In this document: positions 51,301 to 60,880 of the stretch, in pieces
Layout of the letters: every line of letters begins with the position of its first letter
How positions within the stretch are numbered: position 1 is the stretch's first letter
Source of the DNA: Phlebotomus papatasi
Taxonomy: Eukaryota; Arthropoda; Insecta; Diptera; Psychodidae
NCBI RefSeq assembly: GCF_024763615.1
Contig: NC_077222.1
Coordinates: 8,246,001 to 8,310,000 of the forward strand
DNA: 64,000 nucleotides
Reading direction: 5' to 3'
The notes under the pieces: model-generated
The model's database searches: none
What the model was told of the DNA's origin: nothing
What the model saw: only the letters and a program-made list of their open reading frames with translations
Position numbers and translations under genes: made by a program

Positions 51301-54300
51301 GAATTTCTGCCGAAATTTACAGATTTTCTAGGCAGAAATTCTGCCGAAAATCTACAAAATTTATCTAAATGTACTAGAATATACTGTTACAATTTAAAAA
51401 ACCTCCGAGTAAAATCGGCAGGTAGAGCAATGATTGACGGGACCCGTTGGAGAATTTTCAGTGAGGAAGTGATGATATTTCCTGGGGATTTCCTATGAAA
51501 TGGCGCAGATTTTTTTATAGGGCTTTTCTTTGGAGTTGCAATTTTGTTTTATTTTTTTTACATAATTTATTTCTTTAATGTTTTAGATTGTAAAAATGAT
51601 AATTCTATTTTTGTGAAAAATATAAATAATTTTATTTTTAAATTTATATTTAATATTTTCCATATTCACAAAAGATTCGCGATATTCGAAGTATATACGC
51701 AATATCCGGAATATATTCGGAAATTTTGCGAATAAATATTTCTTGTTCCAAGAAAGATTTTCTGGGATTAAGTTCAGAAAAAGCTTGTCCTAAAACGCTT
51801 TTTCTTCATTTTGTTAATCTCTCTATTTTTACTCCACTTCTAATACGTCTCTAGTAATTTTACGATCTTTTTTATTGCTAAAAATGAAATTTAAAAATCT
51901 TTCTGTCGCAATTAACTTACCTATGAAGGTGGAAATGAGGGTCCAGAGAATGGGAAAAACTCTCGGAGCTCGAACTATTAAAACCCTGCCCATTGTCTCT
52001 GGGTAATTCTTCTCTACCGTTTCAATGATATTCAAGAGAGCTTTGACCCCAGGTCTCCAAAGATGCCTCATAGACAGCCCCTCAAGATCCACCAGTAAGC
52101 ACCAATTGCTCACTGGCTTCTCCAGTTCCTTCGTGCTATCCCTCATTAGCTGCAATCCCTCTTCACAAATGTGCAGCGTCAGCCTCAATAAACCATCCTC
52201 GCCAATTGACTTAAGCAGCCCCTTGACATCCATATGCCCCAAACGAAGGACATACAGCGGCCTTCCATCTTTATCCCGATGATGCCAGCCACCAGGAAAA
52301 TGCTTAGTGACCACAGGAGGAGCCTTGTACAGCTGCAATATGTGATCAATGTCATTATCCTGGCGCCACTTCAGCGAATCCTGAAGCATTTGATATGATT
52401 TTTCCACATTGAAGTCTCTTGCACGCAAAAAACGACAAATCATTTGATGATCTGGCGTCTGATATTCATTCTTCTCCTTTAGCAGAGCTTCCAGCTCCAC
52501 CAATTTTGATTCCTGCAGTGGCGTCATTTCGCCGAGATTCTTTGAAATGTATTCATCATCTAAACTAGCGGAATCTTCCTTTTTCAACATCGAACTGCCC
52601 GTTTGCAATTTAATATCATCATCAGCCACTTCGGCATCATTTGCATCGATACTCGCCCAACGTGGCACATGTGTTATGCCTTCTTGCTTCAATTGACCTA
52701 TGAAATATTCAATAATCTCCTTGCCCTTTAGCGTGGTCTGGGTGTACTGTTTCATGCCCATCTTCTCCATGGAATGTTCAAAACCAAAGAAATTTTTTAT
52801 GTCCAGCGTGGCGGACTGATCGAAGCATGTCCAGCTGGGATTGTCCGGATGAGCATAGTACCTGAGAGTTTTTTTTCTTACTCAATTACCGAATTACTTT
52901 CGGCATTGTAAAGCTTACATACTTTCAATAAAACGAATAAGGTCTAGATAAGATTTAACATTTGAAAATTTAACCCTTTAAGGACGATTGGGACACCGGT
53001 GTCCCATAGAGAAAATAATTTTTCCTGATTACCCAAAGTTATTTTTTTCTTATGTTTGTACATAATTGTAAAGTAGAAGGTTGAAGGAATCTACAATATT
53101 TTTTGCAAGTCTCTAGCTATTTGATAAGCTCAAAAATGGCGAATTTTTAAATTCTCAAATTCATAATTGATTTTATTTATTTTTTATACTTCCAATTTTT
53201 TTAAGAAAAACCCTTTTGGTAATAAAATCCACAAAGCTCATACGTAATATTTTTCATTAAAGCGAAAAATATTATTCATTGGTATTGTCAGAAAAATTAC
53301 TTAAATTTTTGGGCTATTTTTGTCCCTATCGTTCATAGAGGCACAAAATACACCGAATCAGACTCTGTTGAACTTTCCAAAGTTAGATGTAAGACTTATC
53401 ATTAATGATGTTTCCCAGGTTAATTTTTATTGTTGATTTTCAGTCCGTAAAAAGTGTCTCGTCGTTAAAGGGTTAATGCAGAATCAAAAAATTTATTAAA
53501 TTTGAGCTTGAAGACTGGAAATACGAATTTTCCGAATTTTCTTTCGTCATTTTTTCTTGTTATTGCTTTTTGTTGATTTGTTACCAATTTAATTTGGCTC
53601 ATAAATCATCGGAAAACTATCTTAAAAGTGCATAAAAGTAATATAAATTGAATTTTCTTCATTTTCTTTAGCTTTATTTTTGTGGTTGTTTCCACTTCTC
53701 CTACGACAATATTCTTTTTCTCTTCTCTATTGCAAATTAAATTATCCTGCACGAGAAGTAATGTGAATTTCTGTTACATTTCCGAAGAGATTTCCACATG
53801 ATTGCCACATAATTATCAATAATTGATGACAAACTAACTAATATTTAATAGAAATGTGTAAGTGTCTTAGGAAAAATAAAAGAAAATTCACATTATTCGA
53901 AGACATGAACGTTTGCAGGGAGAGTACTGTCCCCTATATGGGTTTTGGAATTAACAAAAAACATTTTTTATTATTTGTTTTTAATGCTTTGACTTAGAGA
54001 GAACAATACTTGAATTCAAACGTTGAGATATCTATTTTAGTATTACAGTGACCCCCCTCCCTCCCGAAAGCCAATATATCCTAGCGACTCCTTAACTCTT
54101 TCTAGATATATCCAACGTGTTAATTTCACAATTTTTTGATCAAAAATATCTTAGCTCAGGAATGATTTGGGTTCCTGCAAAAACATTCTCTGACTTGGAC
54201 ATCCTTTTGGTTTGTAACCATCTATAAGAATGGTATTTTAATCGAGTCTAAGGAGTCTGAAACAATTGTTTTTCCCAGAATGTCCATGTTTTTTTCTTTA

Positions 54301-57300
54301 GGCATACTAAGAATTTCAAAAAAAGCAAGGGAATTAAATCACTTGAACCCCTCTATAACCATCATATTAAAATTATGTTTCTATTTGATTAATCACTTAC
54401 AATCCGTCGAACATCCATTAGGAATATGTTTTGAATGGATCCTAGTCGAAATCCCGAAAACCAAAATTTCGAAAGTCAAAATTTCGAAAAGGCCTAAATC
54501 TCGAAAGTCAAAATTCCGGAAGGACCAAAATCCCGAAAGGTAAAATACCGAATTTCCTGTGTTTTGGGAAATAATTTCTCTAATTATCCTCCGGATAACT
54601 TCGTCCCTTTCCACGATTTTGACCCTTCCGGGATTTTGGCCCTTACGTGATTTTGGTTTTCGTAATTTTAGCCAGCACCGGTTTTGAACTTTCCTGAGTT
54701 CGAAAAAGACTCCTTCCTTATTTTCTGTTAATTTTAAGGTCCGATCGACCCTGACCGATTGGTTTTAGTAAACCATATCTGTCTAGTTTAAAAAGAGATA
54801 TCTTCATGATTTTTTAAAACAGAATAGCTTTTAAGAAAAAGCATTTCGTTAAAAAAACATTTTTATGAATAAACCAGTTGTACAGTGATTTAAATCCAGT
54901 GTTTTTAATATATTTCTTAAAAATATCTAATGATAAGTAGGGCAATTCTTAATGCATTGTAGATCTCAATGAGCAGGCCCAAACAATAAAATGCCATAGG
55001 AGAAAGTGCACTACCTTCGGACGACTCAAGCTTCGAACAACGAATTCTCCGAAGCTTGAGTCGTCCGAAGGTAGCGCGCTTTCCCATACTACATTAATCG
55101 CGTCACCCCGTGAATCCGTTCTTTAAACTCTTTGGAGTCTGGGAAATTTTCGGAAAATTCTCAGGAACTTTTATCTGTAACCAGTTTGCGAGTGAACCGA
55201 TTAGAATATATTAGATTGGTGAATTTTAACCTATTTCTCGGGCCGTTTTAAGTAGAAACCGTTTTTTTGTTTTTAAATCATTTAAAGATAGGGTTTAAAA
55301 TCAATTTCATCGCTCATAACTGGGGTTTCTGTAACAGATTTAATTGTACATTAGACTCTCGCTAATTCGGCTCTTTTAAGATCGGGCTACTTTTTAATTC
55401 GGGCGGCAGTTAAATTCGAAAAAAGTTTGTTGATATTTTTTAAGTTTGATTATGATTATCAAATGAACCCAATATGCTCAAATTTGCTATGGTTTATCTG
55501 AGTTTAGATGTAATTTTGCGTTATTAAGGGATTATCAGGAAATTTACAATACGAGTTAATTCAATATGTGTGTATGCAGATCAATAAAAATCGATATATT
55601 TCAAAAAGTTTATCGCCCGCATTTCTCTCAAATTCGGGTGACATTTCGGCCCCAAATGCCCGAATTTGAGAGAGTCTACTGTAGTTGGAATCAGTAAACC
55701 ATTGGAATATTTTACCTATAGATACCTCTGATCGGAAAATTTTCCCTAAGGAGAAAGTTATACTACTTTGGAGTGCTTGTTTCTTAACCGATTTAATCAA
55801 GTTTGAATTTAAGTGAAAAGTCTTAAAATAATTTCCAATCCAACTGCACCGGTACTAAACGGTAAATTCCCGGTGATTAATTTGTTTTTGCTTTTTTTGG
55901 AAATATAATTTTTATAAATGTTCAAGCTCTTATCGATCTAAAGGCTAAACGGTAAGTGATATCGACTTAGAATCTTCGATTACCCTCATAGATTAGCAGT
56001 ATTTCTTTATTAATTTTTATTTTTACAAGTGCGCATCTTTGCAAAGTATTTTGCAACTGGATCCGTAGCAAACCTGATTTTTTAATACAGTAGACTCTCT
56101 CTCAATCGGGCATTTGGTGCGAAATGTCATCCGGTTTATCGATAGATTTGGGCGACAAAGTCATTGCAAATTCCACAAAAAGCGATCAATTATAAAGAAA
56201 TATAACAAACTAAGAGAAACTACAGCAAATTTGAGCAAAGTTGCTTTATATTAAACGTGAAAATTGCCAACAGGGTAATATTAATATTAGTAAAAAGTAG
56301 TATATTAATATTTACACCGATTTTGGATCAATACTTTAGGGTAAAATTAACATTTCCGTAATGTTATTTTAACTTTTTCGGATTTCTCTCGGTGTGTGCA
56401 TCAATTTTAGTTCTATGATTTAAGTTAAATATTAATTTTGATTGAAAAAATTGAAGGTGTATTTAAACTTTTTCGCTGAAATATTGTTCAATTTTGCAAC
56501 AATTTCTAAAAGTGTGTTTAGAAATTTTATTTTTTTAATTATTTTAATGAATTTTTAATTTTAAGTGTTATCCGTGAAGTGTACAAAAGGCCTAAGTTGC
56601 TTAGGTATAATATTCACAGGGAAGGTAGAGGGTATCAAAGAATACCCAATAAGCGAAAAAATGAATGTTGTAAAAAATCGAGTTGTTCGATTTTACTCTG
56701 AACACTCGAAATATGATCCAATAGATTCTGGAAAACCAATAAAATTGGTTGTTATTTAGGATTTTGAGGAACTGGGCTAAACCTTTAAGTCTGAAAACCT
56801 TTAAGGTTTAAAACAATCTAACATATTCTTTTTTCGAATAATGATAACTTTTCCTTCTTGCCCTGATTATTTTTTTCATTAAAACAAGGTTAAGAGTAAA
56901 TCTTATTTAATTCGCTATACAGATCTAGTTCAAGCCTTTTTCTTTCAGTGATTCTTTTTTGTCTAAATTTTGTAAATCGGTCATTTGCTGCATTGTCTGT
57001 TCCGCAAGGCCAAACGGTATGAGATACCGCATTAGAACGATTAGAGTTACCTTACCATTGACCCCTGGCAAGTTCACCTTCGTCAGAGGGCATTACTTTT
57101 CCTCCACTCCTCCTCAGCCTTAAACTAAAACTTTCCGAATTTGATCATTGATTTTTTAAGTCTCTTGAAAATTTTTCTCCACTTTTCTCCTTTCCATTTT
57201 CAGTTTTGTTTGGATGTTTTCAAGGCAGACAACGCAGACATTAAGTTCCACGTGACAATGACCCTCTCTCAATCATTCATGAAATTTTTCATGGTCAAAG

Positions 57301-58450
57301 GTTAAATTATTGATAGTTGATCTATCCGATTAAAATTGGTTAAATATACAAAAATAAAGCTGAAAGGAAAAGGGGATTTGCTGACAAAGTTCGAGCAATC
57401 TGCGAAATTTTCTTATAGCTCTGCAATTTTCTTTTTTATCGTCGGATTAACAGAGAATTGCAAAATTGTTTTGACGAATAATCTCTATTACGCCCCATTT
57501 TTTTTCTCGATTTAGTGTTTTGTTTATTCTAACGATTCCAAGAGAGTCATAATTAAATAAAATGTGAATGCGTAGGAAAGATTTGTTAGCGAGGTAATTA
57601 GAACATTTTCCGGGGGCCAAATGTTTTCTTATCTAGACCTCATTGTAGCATTAGATTTTTAGGATTATTGTGTACCTGCATCGCTCAAAGATCTCAATTC
57701 TGGATGCAAAGGTCTCGTTGGTGGCTTCAATGTTGAGTGTTCTGGCTCTCATGTCCAGGGAATTGTGTTGGATGAAGAAAACAAAATCCAGACCGATTAG
57801 CTTCTTGAATAAGTAAGGAGCATCGACGGCCAATTTACAGCGTCTCTTGGTTTCCCTGCGACATCCACCCTCCAGAACTTCATCCTCAATGACTTCGCAG
57901 TCGAGGACGATGGGCATTTGGGGACATTTTGGAAAGCGCCTCTCGTAGGCCTTAAGAACAAAATGTTTTTTTTTGTGGGCGCGTGAGGAATGAAGAATGG
58001 AAAAAAAAGAGAAAATGATTTATTCATTGCCGAATGGATTGATTTGGAAAGCGACAGGGAAAGCGACACCAAGATTCTATTCAATTAATCATTGTGCCTT
58101 CGGGGCATAAAGTTGCGCATAGGGAAAAATATCTTGGCCTTGGTGACATGGGGGCACCAAAACCAAACATTTCCGCGTTTCTTTGTAATCTCTGCACAAA
58201 TGTGTGGAGTTTGCCCCAAACAGATGCGCTATTTTCATGGCAAAACTTAAATGCCAATATTTTGCCTCGGGAAAGGTTAAAAGGCCATCCACCAGATTAT
58301 GATAATAAGGGGAAAAGCCACAAGAGAGAAAAAAAAAAAACAAGCTAATTTCACCCAAAGAAAATGTCTAATTATAGTCAAACTCACAGCCATCACCAGC
58401 TCAAAGGGATATTTGTAGACCCGGACGGGCGATTGATACTTTTGCACCAT
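39107..58450 (-). CDS. retm: SEC14-like protein 1/5 homologue (PRELI, CRAL-TRIO, GOLD)
   Basis: This cytosolic lipid-binding protein belongs to the SEC14L1/SEC14L5 group, known as real-time in Drosophila. Its exact ligand is not set by sequence. Six coding exons join in frame: 58388-58450, 57676-57950, 51921-52861, 47257-47378, 42315-42573 and 39107-39396. They give 649 residues, near the known fly length. Residues 1 to about 175 are the PRELI/MSF1 domain (MVQKYQSPVRVYKYPFELVM, AYERRFPKCP, SLDMRARTLNIEATNETF). About 225-285 is the CRAL-TRIO N-lobe (DHQMICRFLRARDFNVEKS) and 290-460 the SEC14 lipid pocket (GRPLYVLRLGHMDVKGLL, NWCLLVDLEGLSMRHLWRPG, GRVLIVRAPRVFPILWTL, ENTRSKFLFYGG). About 485-640 is the GOLD domain (ESVQGSHVMTTVGTYILQW, SANYKGSMTSLQSGFSAL). 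No signal peptide or membrane span is seen. No defect was found. Confidence 0.96.
39397..42314 (-). other. retm intron 5, filled by an ATTCAGCGC array
   Basis: The 2.9-kb intron is almost entirely the array at 39480-42270. No gene is visible. Confidence 0.85.
39480..42270. repeat. AATTCAGCGC tandem array with 165-180 bp higher-order units
   Basis: AATTCAGCGC or AATTCAGCA occurs dozens of times. From about 41150 to 41850 four to five homogeneous units of about 165 bp read AATTCAGCGCCATTGCAATA, TTCAGCACTTTTTCACT, CCACCTTTACATCGCTTTA and AGTAAAGGCTTTTTGAGGCC. The left part has looser units of about 180 bp. Confidence 0.9.
42315..42573 (-). CDS. retm: retm exon 5 (GOLD start)
   Basis: 86 codons plus one base encode TLIHEGGLVPKSLYRSA, a Gly/Glu-rich insert, and ANQFFELVIKNDDPKSVLTW with DFDVLNVDVYFTVF, the opening strands of the GOLD domain. 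Confidence 0.95.
43226..43367. mobile_element. MITE of the GCCTCTACACATTG family, good copy
   Basis: 142 bp start AAGGCCTCTACACATTGTC, with AGCAATTTTCGTCAAAAA, and end TTTTTGACGAAAATTGC, TTCCAATGTGTAGATGCCTT. It is the best-preserved copy here. Confidence 0.8.
43890..44139. mobile_element. CACTGAG MITE, copy 1
   Basis: It starts CACTGAGAAAAAAGAGGATG and ends CGGATTTCTCTCAGT. The inner mirror halves hold CCTTTTTCCTCATAAC, GGTGTAAAAATAT, AAGGGTAAAATTAACATG, and GGATCAATACTGCAG near the right third. Confidence 0.82.
44717..44942. mobile_element. hairpin retroelement-like insert with 14-bp direct repeats
   Basis: TTGAAAACTGATTT occurs exactly at 44717-44730 and 44929-44942. Between them, arms of about 70 bp (44731-44804 and 44827-44900) pair almost perfectly. 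On the minus strand the loop side reads CTAAAGAAGGTCCC, AAGGATCGAAACGTCGG, which resembles a hammerhead core (CTGANGA, stem II, GAAAC, GTC) with one G changed to A. Hammerheads of this type are known in Penelope-like elements; the assignment is tentative. Confidence 0.55.
45860..46112. mobile_element. CACTGAG MITE, copy 2
   Basis: It starts CACTGAGAAAAAACGGGTG and ends CAGATTTCTCTCAGTG. It is collinear with copies 1 and 3. Confidence 0.82.
46291..46544. mobile_element. CACTGAG MITE, copy 3
   Basis: It starts CACTGAGAAAAAAACGGAGG and ends TCGGATTTCTCTCAGTG. The centre GTAATATTAACACCG and GGATCAATACTGCAGGG match copy 1. Confidence 0.82.
47257..47378 (-). CDS. retm: retm exon 4 (SEC14 domain end)
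   Basis: 122 bp complete a split Asp codon and encode ENTRSKFLFYGGQNCLHP, then DDGLERYLPSEIIPDFLGG, which closes the SEC14 lipid-binding fold. Confidence 0.95.
48400..49270. repeat. degenerate GGAAATTTC / GAAATTTCC repeats
   Basis: Short TTCC and GGAA phrases such as TAGGGAAATTTC, GGAAAATTTCC and GAAATTTCCTTGG alternate in both orientations. Several chance ORFs overlap here in different frames, which is typical of such sequence. A related patch lies at 50130-50410. Confidence 0.65.
50440..50700. repeat. CTGCAGAAAATCTRC / GACGAATTTCTGTAGAT repeats
   Basis: About 20-bp units recur with alternating sense. They belong to the same family as the cleaner array at 51210-51360. Confidence 0.6.
50800..51000 (-). 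mobile_element. probable 3' tail of a non-LTR retrotransposon
   Basis: On the minus strand the sequence ends AATAAATATTCTATTCTATT followed by more ATTCT units. A short tandem tail after AATAAA is typical of some LINE 3' ends in insects. The body upstream on that strand has no recognisable reverse-transcriptase ORF, so it would be strongly 5'-truncated. Confidence 0.45.
51210..51360. repeat. GGCAGAAATTCTGCCGA palindromic minisatellite
   Basis: Units of about 36 bp alternate AATTCTGCCGAGAATCTGCA and GATTTTCGGCAGAATTTC. They are locally palindromic and read through as repeated NAEILPRICRF in one frame by chance. Confidence 0.75.
51921..52861 (-). CDS. retm: retm exon 3 (PRELI end, CRAL-TRIO)
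   Basis: 941 bp complete a split Arg codon and encode YYAHPDNPSWTCFDQSATLD through FPILWTLISTFI. It holds the end of PRELI, an acidic linker, the CRAL-TRIO N-lobe and most of the SEC14 domain. This is the largest retm exon. Confidence 0.97.
52970..53476. mobile_element. TTAA-flanked CCCTTTAA element (piggyBac-like)
   Basis: It starts TTAACCCTTTAAGGACGA and ends TCGTCGTTAAAGGGTTAA. TTAA stands at both ends (52970-52973 and 53473-53476). The perfect palindrome GGGACACCGGTGTCCC lies at 52990-53005, just inside the left end. There is no transposase ORF. TTAA duplication with CCCTT ends is the piggyBac signature. Confidence 0.85.
53757..53936. mobile_element. left-truncated copy of the 34209 MITE
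   Basis: AAGAGATTTCCACATGATTG, TCTTAGGAAAAATAAAAGAA and GAGAGTACTGTCCCCTA match 34209-34427. The left TAGGGG end is missing. Confidence 0.75.
54092..54300. mobile_element. diverged TTAA-type MITE
   Basis: It begins TTAACTCTTTCTAG at 54092 and continues AAAAATATCTTAGCTCAGG and GACATCCTTTTGG. The right end is not intact. Confidence 0.65.
54450..54680. repeat. CGAAAGTCAAAATTCCGG repeats with an inverted half
   Basis: Units like CCGAAAGTCAAAATCCCG run to 54550 and the complementary CGGGATTTTGGCCC wording runs from 54610. The same family as 20940-21350 in Not3. Confidence 0.65.
54997..55088. repeat. 92-bp hairpin with perfect 25-bp arms
   Basis: The left arm, 55011-55035, starts CTACCTTCGGACGACTCAAG, and the right arm, 55050-55074, is its exact complement; the loop is 14 nt. 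The outer bases TAGGAGAAAGTGC and GCGCTTTCCCATA suggest a very small TAGGGG-type foldback element. Confidence 0.82.
55349..55681. mobile_element. pogo/Tigger-like MITE, copy 2
   Basis: 333 bp flanked by TA. The right end reads AATTTGAGAGAGTCTACTG and the left CATTAGACTCTCGCTAATTC. Internal AATTCGGGTGACATTTCGG differs from the 11101 copy. Confidence 0.75.
56088..56265. mobile_element. pogo/Tigger-like MITE, truncated copy 3
   Basis: The left end CAGTAGACTCTCTCTCAATC follows TA. The right half is replaced near 56270 by other repeat sequence, including a CACTGAG fragment. Confidence 0.65.
56310..56394. mobile_element. CACTGAG MITE fragment, copy 4
   Basis: TTTACACCGATTTTGGATCA, then GTAAAATTAACATTTCC and TTCGGATTTCTCTCGGTG, match the right third of copies 1-3. 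Confidence 0.75.
57676..57950 (-). CDS. retm: retm exon 2 (PRELI core)
   Basis: 91 codons plus two bases encode AYERRFPKCPQMPIVLDC, a charged linker and GLDFVFFIQHNSLDMRA, the central strands of PRELI/MSF1. Donor GTACAC is slightly unusual but is the only GT that keeps the RYYAHPDNP join. Confidence 0.94.
57951..58387 (-). other. retm intron 1, 437 bp
   Basis: It is an ordinary intron with a GTGAGT donor and a CTTAAG acceptor. I see no repeat family in it. Confidence 0.8.
58388..58450 (-). CDS. retm: retm exon 1 (start codon)
   Basis: 21 codons, MVQKYQSPVRVYKYPFELVM then A, begin the PRELI domain exactly as in SEC14L1-type proteins. That and the in-frame GTGAGT donor fix the start. Confidence 0.94.
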
Positions 58451-59159
58451 GTTCCACGGCTAGGGCACTTCTCACTTAACACTTCAATTATTGTACAATT
58501 GATTTTTTTAAACTAAATAAAAGGGTAAATTGGTGAAAATTATTCTCACGACCGAGCTGCTGGCTCGCAAGCCAAGAGCTTCATGCAGACTGCTGACAGA
58601 GGGCATTGCCATCAATGTTACGAAACGCAAGTGTAGAAAAATAAGCGTCGTAAAATGACAGTCATAAAATGGATGTGTATTTTATTACACCAGTGAAAAA
58701 TAAAACAAAAATTATTAAATAAAAAGAAAAAACTAAAATCCGTGAGTACAAGATTTGATAAGTAAAGAAGCAGCTTTTGTCAGAAAATTATTCAAACTTT
58801 TACAGTGAATATTTAAAAATGGCCAATAAAAATTAATTCGTTAGGAAATATAAAATCGAAAGGAATCTTTATTTTGTCCCTCTAGTGTAAATGTCCTAAT
58901 TCAAAACCATTTCCAGACGCTTAAACGTTGGCAGAAGATTCAAAACATTAAGTTCATATTTTTTCTGAAGAAAATTACATAAATTTTCTCCTTTACTCCT
59001 TTAGAATGTTAGGGTTTAGTGAAAATTCTATAGATATAATTTGAAAACTTCATAAATACAAGAAAATTACGCGAGCGTAAAATGCTTCTATTGGAAATAA
59101 AATTAATCCAAATGGAGACAAGGGAAAGTTTCTAATTGGAGACAAACAGTGTAAATGAA

Positions 59160-59246
59160 ACCGCGACGAAAGGCTTCCAAAACCTTATTGAGTTGCTCCT
59201 GAGTGCACGATTTGTTCTTATTCCTGGTCTTTTCTCCTTTCCCATC
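59160..59246 (-). pseudogene. second copy of the psq-HTH-like relic
   Basis: On the minus strand it reads NKSCTQEQLNKVLEAFRRG, with conservative changes from the 31918 copy (His to Asn, Ile to Val). Coding sequence beyond the first helix is absent. Confidence 0.4.
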
Positions 59247-59435
59247 TAAAACAATAAGAAAATCTCTCCAAAAAAAATCATATTTCCGGGGTTTTCTATT
59301 GAAGCATTTGCAGACACTTCAGGAAAACCCTTTTTGTTCACGAAATAGGTAATTATTTCATTTGAAAATTTTACGTACCGTTAACAATAAAGATTAGCAC
59401 TTAATTTAACTAAAATTAGCCAGAAATATGACATA

Positions 59436-59767
59436 CAGTAGAGTTCCTCAAATTTGAACATTTGGGGGGGGGGGGGTATAGATGACATTTCTCTCTCCTC
59501 AAATTTGAACGATATTTTTAAAAACGTAACAGAATTCATGTGAAATGCACTTTCCCGAAATTAAGATAAATAACTTTAGAGAATATATCAATGTAATTTA
59601 TTGTGAAATAAATGGAATTTTTTACGGAAGTTAATATAATACGATAATAATGAGGAAACACCAGAGAAAAATAGTTTTAATTCAGACTCTACGCAAAAGT
59701 TTCTTGACATAACCTCAAATTTTACGTTTTGAACCCAACCGTCGTTCAAATTTGAGGAACTCGACTG
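59436..59767. mobile_element. pogo/Tigger-like MITE, copy 4, with a G13 run
   Basis: 332 bp flanked by TA start CAGTAGAGTTCCTCAAATTT and end AAATTTGAGGAACTCGACTG. A run of 13 G at 59464-59476 is rare in this AT-rich window. Confidence 0.8.
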
Positions 59768-60689
59768 TAAATGTTAAACTAAAACGAATAAACAGCAATT
59801 ACCTCATTGTGTTTTTCATTGGAAAACATGGTCGATCGATGAAAAATTTAATGATGAAACGGTACACTTTTAATTTTTCTGAGAAACTAACAAAATAAAA
59901 TTTGTTAATATGAATGGATTTTCGTTTTATTTGGAGCAAAATTAACTAAATAATGAAACTGTGGCATAGAAAATATATAAATATAGCAATTTAGTACTGT
60001 ATTTATCATGAAAACAATGACGTTTCCATTTGGAGTAGCGAAAAATTTCCATTTGGAGCAGGTTTTGAATTAGATTAATTTACCCTAACAGTATTTTCTT
60101 TAACCCATTCAGCCAATGTACCAGAAATACTTGAAATAGATTGTGCATATTTTGGAATTAGTTTCATACAGATTAATAGATGATTTTTTTGAAAAGAAAA
60201 AAAAAATATATATAGCATGGGGGCGCGGAGAATCCTTCTCAAACTCGCGTCTTAACTATCACTGAATTTAAATTCTGTGCATTAATTAATTACAAGCTGT
60301 TTTGATTTAGTTAGAGTAACTATCTAAGAACACGAATTAGCAATCAGAATTCAAATCAGGAAAGAGGAGGTCAATTTTAAGAAATTTGATAGGATGTCGT
60401 ATTTTCCTTTCGCCATTTTGAGCAAAAATTTTGCATGACTTTCCGCGAAGCTAGAAAAGAACAGCAAAATGTATTTCCATCGCTGTCGGACTATTTTTTC
60501 GAAGTAATTGAAAGACCAAGGTAACGAAAAATCCATTCTCGACAGAAATTTGGACATCAATTGCGCAGAAATAGATTATCAAAAATCGACTAGTTTTTGA
60601 TTAATACATTAATCGATGGGTACGAATGGGTAATATGCGAAAAAAGTTGTAAGAAAATGTGTTTTTAGGATAAATATGATCCAATAAAG

Positions 60690-60880
60690 TCGAAAAACCA
60701 TCCACTCTTCATTATCTCTTTTAGTTTAGGTGCTAGGTGAGAAAATATATATATTTTTTTCAAGTCGTTTTGCTTTCAAAACATTTTTACTTTTTTCAAT
60801 TTTTTTTTGAAATAAAATATACAAAGTAGAACGACATATCTTTCGGAAAAAGAATTATTTTAGTCAGATAACTTAAAATC
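60690..60880. repeat. repeat matching the flanks of the 4838-5450 insertion
   Basis: CTTCATTATCTCTTTTAG, GGTGCTAGGTGAGAAAA and GAACGACATATCTTTCGGA match the two sides of the element near 4.8 and 5.5 kb, without the GACCGCC block between them. Confidence 0.6.

Larger units (their letters stand above)
47379..51920 (-). other. retm intron 3, 4.5 kb
   Basis: The intron holds GGAAATTTC-rich repeats (48400-49270, 50130-50410), a GGCAGAAATTCTGCC array (50440-50700, 51210-51360) and a probable LINE tail (50800-51000). Segments 47400-48400, 49300-50130 and 51500-51920 show only AT-rich sequence. Confidence 0.75.
52862..57675 (-). other. retm intron 2, 4.8 kb
   Basis: The intron contains a TTAA-flanked element (52970-53476), a truncated TAGGGG MITE (53757-53936), a TTAA MITE (54092-54300), a hairpin (54997-55088), pogo-like MITEs (55349, 56088) and a CACTGAG fragment (56310-56394). 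Segments 56400-57675 show nothing I can name. Confidence 0.75.
58883..60088 (-). mobile_element. 870-bp TAGGGTAAATT element with nested pogo-like MITE
   Basis: This is an inverted copy of 30212-32283. Its ends read TAGTGTAAATGTCCTAATTC on the left and GATTAATTTACCCTAA on the right. Removal of 59436-59767 leaves about 870 bp. The psq-like relic lies at 59160-59246. Confidence 0.8.

Noticed and set aside
52025..52282. Plus-strand 85-aa ORF
   Set aside because: It is antisense to retm exon 3 in the SEC14 domain; no independent support.
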